Source: Pteria penguin (taxonomy: Eukaryota; Mollusca; Bivalvia; Pterioida; Pteriidae). Taken from it: a stretch of 64,000 nucleotides of DNA. Of the stretch, positions 41,526 through 47,500 are shown piece after piece (positions within the stretch are counted from its first letter, which is position 1; the number at the start of each line of letters is the position of its first letter). Under the pieces are notes generated by a model. The model was not told the origin of the DNA. It saw only the letters and a program-made list of their open reading frames with translations, and searched no databases. The stretch is taken from NCBI GenBank assembly GCA_035048485.1, contig CM068587.1:48235996-48299995 (forward strand), written 5' to 3'. A program made the position numbers and the translations under genes.

Positions 41526-44500
41526 TTAATATATGTAATAATGATGATGATGATGATGATATTGAGTCATATTACCTGACTACTATCTCTTTATCTCGTT
41601 TCAGGTGGTCCGGTCAAAACATCATCTCGTCCTAGCTCTGCATCCAGACGACGCCGGCGCACCCAGCTCAAACCAGCCGACAGGAAGTGTAAACGGCATA
41701 GGGGGCCCAGCTCCGAGGACTACAATTCCACGGACTCTGAGGGAATAAGGTCCAATAACTCCCTAACGGATGAGGATAATGACATTAGTAAACCAAGTTT
41801 ACCGGGTGATGATGTGGTTTTAAGGACATCAGATGTAGGGCGTCATAGCTTGGAACCGTCACGTGATGCTGAATTATCAGCCTCTGGTGGTGATGGGACC
41901 GTGTCTGAGGATATAGAGGAATCCGAACTGGACCAGTATTGCGCAGAATTACAGAGACGCGATGAATATGATAATATTGATACTGAAGAAAATTTAAGTG
42001 AAAAACCGATAAATATGGAGGGTAGGAATAGACCAAAAAGACTTAATCGATATGTGCTACCAGACTCCGAGTCGACACGGGACAGTAATTCAAGAGACGG
42101 GTATCAAAAGAAACAAAGACTTGACACTTGGTCTGTTGACTCGCAGTACGAGTCTCAAGATGAGCGAGCTAGTTCTCGAACTCATTCTGAAACTCGAGAC
42201 ACGGGACAACAGACAGATGTTTCCTCAGTTGATAGCCCTCTCCTCTCGCCATTTTCACCGTTTGCTTCATTTCGTTCGCCATCGTCTACCTCAACACAAA
42301 CTGAATCTCCAAGGTTACGACTCAACATGACAATTTCTCCGGTGAGTGTTTGGAATTCAGGGGAGAGGGAAATAAAATCTCCGAGAAAATGTTCAACATC
42401 AGGAGGACTCACAACTCACCACGAGAAGAACATTACAAAATGTAAATCAAAATCAAAGTCTGTGAATTTACAAATGGCAGCAACTGACGTATGGTCTGCA
42501 GAATTTTACATCCCAAATCAGTCGGCCAGTGAGGCATCTCCGTTACATCATGGCGATTCAAGCGAGTCCGAGGATGATGGTTCTTACTCGATGGAGACGG
42601 AATCTTTAGCTCCCCAGACACCATCCTCCTCAGATAAATTTATTGAACATGGACGATTTGTTTTTGATGATGCCCAACCAGGTAGAGCAGTGCCACTGAA
42701 GTACGAGGTTACTATCAAAGAGGAAGCAACAAACGTGACGTACAATGTGGATACGACCGAGTACAGGACGTATGGACTCAGTTCGCCGGTGAACACAAAT
42801 TACCCTGATACTATCAATATTAATCTGTCCGAAACCACAGCAAACAGTTCTGAAAATTACACTGAGCGTGTAACGAGTGATCATAAAAATTACCAAGCTG
42901 CTAACGCGTTCACTCCTTCCGGGAATAGTGCAATTATTTCTGAAAGAAACTTTGGACGTGTTCATGATATGTCTTTAAGTGATTCGGGTACAGACAGAGA
43001 ACAATCAATGGACAGGGAAGTAGTGTCAAACGAACATTCCCACGCTGTCGATACCGGAGGGGCGAAAAGTACCCCTCTACATCATACATGCCCAGAAAAT
43101 GCCGAACTATTGAAAGCTGACTATATGCATTCTCCAAGGGAATCGGACACTACATCAGATTACGGGACTATGATCGGAGACGGAAGGAGATGTAATACGT
43201 CGTTTCTATCAGATTCTGGAAGTGAGGCAGATTTACATGTTGCCGACAAAGGTCATGACCTTAACCAGACATTAAGTGCTGATGATGCTGATCCAAAGGA
43301 CATTGATTACCCTCCTCTTCATTTTCGTGTCGGGGAACAAAACATTTCACAACTTAACGAGGAGGGTGCATTTTCTTTGCCGCCTGTCGGACAAGATGTC
43401 TGTGCGAGCGACAGAGTTCGTCGTAAACGTGGAGTGGCACCAACTTCGTCTGCGTTGTCACGTACTGCAGTTATAGTGTCTAATGTCATAGGAGATAATG
43501 GTCGGCAATCTCCGCTCGATCAGCTTGTGGATCTGATTGTTGTCGGGGATGTTGATAACGTAGATGACACATCGCAACAGCCGCTTAATGTAACCGAGTC
43601 AGCAGACTCTTCCGAACGTTTTCATTCCCTGTCAGATTCTTCGCATTTTGAAACCCCCCAGGATTCACCGAGGAATCTGAACGACAAAGCTGTGAACGAA
43701 GAGGATAGACAGGAACCTGTTCAAGAAAACGAACTATTTTCCATTAAGTTACCCGATCTGAAAACTGTCTCAGTTAATACCGATGAACCTTCGATAGTCA
43801 AAGAGAAACCTATCGAACGGCAGGAAGATAATAGTCTGCGAGAAATTCGGAAGCGGGAACTTCAACAAAAAATAGCTCGTTTGAAGGATAGCCGTAGTGA
43901 TTCAGCCATAAGCTCGGATTATACTGATGCAGATTCTACTTCTCCTCGAAGTAGCAGACTATATGATTCTGATAAAACTTCGCGTTCTGGTGCTATAGGA
44001 AACTTACTGAGAGATCTGCCCGTAGAGGGCGCTAATATCGAAGTGATGACAACTCAAACAGAAACCCAGTTTAATTCGAATGAAGCTTCATCTGTATCGT
44101 CACCTGTTAAATCATTAGATATTGATAATAAAAGTGCTAAGAAATCCCCGTTTAAAGATTCCGGTAATGTGTGTGACGATGATGTAACAGGAAGTGAAAC
44201 GGAGGGGAGTCCAAAAGTAGGACATTTTGACCCAGAAAGTGACGAATTAGAGGACAATAATGCTATGTTAGACGAAATTCATAAAATGGAGTCATTTGAA
44301 TCAGAAACAACAAATGAGGAAGAGTCCAGAAGTGAGAGATCTCTGTCTCCAGGGGAGGTCATGCTGGAGTATGTATTCGGTGATAAGATGAAGGCTTCGA
44401 GAGAATCAAGTCGCGAGGACGATCCCATGAAAGATGTTGAGGAGAATGAAAATCGAATTTTGAAAGAAAAGTCACCATCTCTTTCTGATTTACAACTTCA

Positions 44501-47500
44501 GAAAGATAAAAAAGATTTCCGTCGTTCCATGTCAGAAAACTGTATCGACCAGTACGATGAGGTATCGCAATCGGATACTGAGGGGAATAATACCAGCTCC
44601 AACGATAGCATTGTGTTTGTTTTTATGGGTAACTCCCACAGTAAAGACAGTATGGAACAACTGAAGTCTTTCACATCTCGACAGCCAGGGTATAAAGTCG
44701 ATTTGGAGAGTAGTCAAGAACTGTTGGAAGATGATGATGAACAAAACAGAGGAAATTCTGACAGAAATGGAACAATCCATGATAGTATGGAAACCGTGGA
44801 AACTATCAAAGATTCAGTTCAGTCAAATGAAACCCCAAATAATGAGGACGCCCACCCAGTTGATAATGATTATGAGATTGATGATAAACCATTGCGACAC
44901 AAGTTCGGAATTGATGAATCTATTTTGCCGATACCTACAAAATCTGTATCGTTTGATAATTTACCTAAACAAAGCTTCGTAGAGAAACCCGTCCATAAAT
45001 CTAGGTCTGCTAGTATGTTAGATGTGGCACAAATTGAAATGGATAAAGTGGACGATTCCAAAAACAATGAGGGCATATTTCCTCCATGTTTCGAAAGCAG
45101 TGAAGGAGGGTCACATGACACAAATGCACATGAAAGGCGCTTCAATAGTTTTGGCAGTAACAATTTAACGGATTCCAGTGTAGAGGAAGCAACTATATTA
45201 CCTATTAATTCTCATAACCAAGTAACATACTCTACAATTCCATTGGGAATCTCTCCCACCGAAGAAAACAATACATTTATTTCTGAAAATTTGTCCAAAA
45301 GTGATTTTAACAGATACCATGCGCCAATTTTGGTGGAGAGAGGCATGGTTACTTCTAATGAAGATCTTTCAGATAAAGCGGAAAATGTGTTCAGTAAAAA
45401 GAGGGGTATAGAAGTAAGCACGCAGACGTATGCTGATATTGAAGACCAGAAGAAGTCTAAAGGACATGTCCTTCCCAGTCTTGATTCTCCATTTCGAGCT
45501 AGAAGTATCGGGGATGTGTCACAACCAGTCAGAGGTACCGAACTCGCTCTATCAGAGGAAACCGATAACTGGTATAATTTATCTAACATTGTTAAGGAAA
45601 CCAACAACATGATTCAAAGCATTCAGGGCGGAGGTACCACTCGTGCTTCATCGACTCAAGCTCATCACAATCATATCGATAACGAAGCGCCAGATGCATA
45701 TTCCTCGTCTCCTCGGTCCACCACTACCCAGGATGATGTCACTCAGACAGGGTCATCGCTAGTAGATCTTCATTCCTCCGAGTGTCAAACAGAATTGAAC
45801 GACTCAAGTCGTATCTTAGAAACGTCATCAGACGGCACACAGACAGACACAACTTGCCTACAAATGGGTGAGGTAGAAACGACTGATATCTTACCCTCAG
45901 ACGGAGAGGACGGTCTGAAATCTCCCGTCGGCCAACAACCTATACAGTCGAAGATGTCTGTTCAGACGGAGACATCTCAGACTGTTGACTCAAGACCGAG
46001 TGAAGATGGAAACTACACAGAGTATCACAGAGAACATCAGGAAAGAAAGCGTCGCAGCTCGGATAATGAAACCGTCGTCGTGGAGAGAGAATATGTTTAT
46101 GAAACACAGTTTGAGTATCCAGATTTGGAAGCTAGTAATGCGGAGATGGAAGCCTTGAAATCACAGCATGAGAAAATGATGGAGTCGATACGAAAAGCAG
46201 CAGACGATCGAAAGTCGCGCTCTGAGAAATTACGCAATAAAATACAGCATCAGAGCAATGTGGTTTATAACGTTGATGCAAGAAATCGGTATAAAACTTT
46301 CGAAAATGATGATGTAGATTCAAAATATGATGAGCAAAAGTATGAAACTGAAACACGATCTAGAGATCATCGTGAATCCTTAAACGAGTCTAGAGAAGAA
46401 CACAGTGATATAGTGATAACTCGTAAATCTGGAGCAAATACCAAGGAAAACAATGCAAGTGATAGACTTGACACTCGTGAACAAGTAATTAAAAACGATA
46501 CATCAAGAATATGTGAACAAGATACACGAAATCATGAACAAAGCGGACAGAAATACAGTAAAGTCTCTACCTCTCATCAGTATGATAAAAAAGAAATCAT
46601 TAGTAAGGAAGTGTCAGAGGATGCTTTTCCAAAGTGTGATCGTTATAAATACATTTATGTTGATACTATAATTCAGTCTAGTGATTCTGATGAGGAAATC
46701 CCAAAGGCAGATAACTCACATGATAATGTCAAACAGGAGGTTATAACTAATAAAAGCAATTCAGGGGCAAAGGACTCTTTTGATGGAACTGAAGAGGGGA
46801 TAATTAATCAGAAAATGATAAATCATAACTTTGAAGCTGCAGAACCTGATATTCAGACCAGAAGCTGTAACGAAAATGAGAGAAGTCAAGAGGAGGCAAG
46901 GCTTGAGAATTATGTCAATGAAGATTTCGTTGTATTAGAACAAAAACTTCAAAAGAATGAAACTATCTGGAATGAAACAAATCCACCCAAAGGTCGACAT
47001 AGAAATAATGAACCAATTATATCGGCACAAAATGGTGTTCTTCCTTCCTCATCTTGCCTTGTACCAAAAGAAAGTTTGGTTATGCCTACTGGTGCTACAC
47101 GTACAGATTTACCCCAGAATAAAGACATTGGTTTTGATACAATTGGTGCTAAGCTTATGTCAATACCATTGAGGAGAGAGGTGGAAAAGGATGTGGTAGA
47201 AGATGTATTAAGTGATTCTGAATTACTGAAGACGCCTCCAAACTCTCCAACTCTGGAGAGAATGGTAAGCGAAGGAGTCCGTCGTGTTAGCAGTCCTGTA
47301 GATCGTGAAAGTGTCTCAGAACCTAGATACCATCCTGATAGACGTGACGTAACTCCCATGGAAACCAGTGTGTTTGGCCTTGGGGGCGGACGTATGCCTC
47401 ATAGAACAGCCGTTAGTACAGGGGTGGATGCTCATGTAGATATTTCTGACGACTTTACCCAGACTGACTCAAGTCTGGAGAGAGTGGTTAGCGAAGGAGT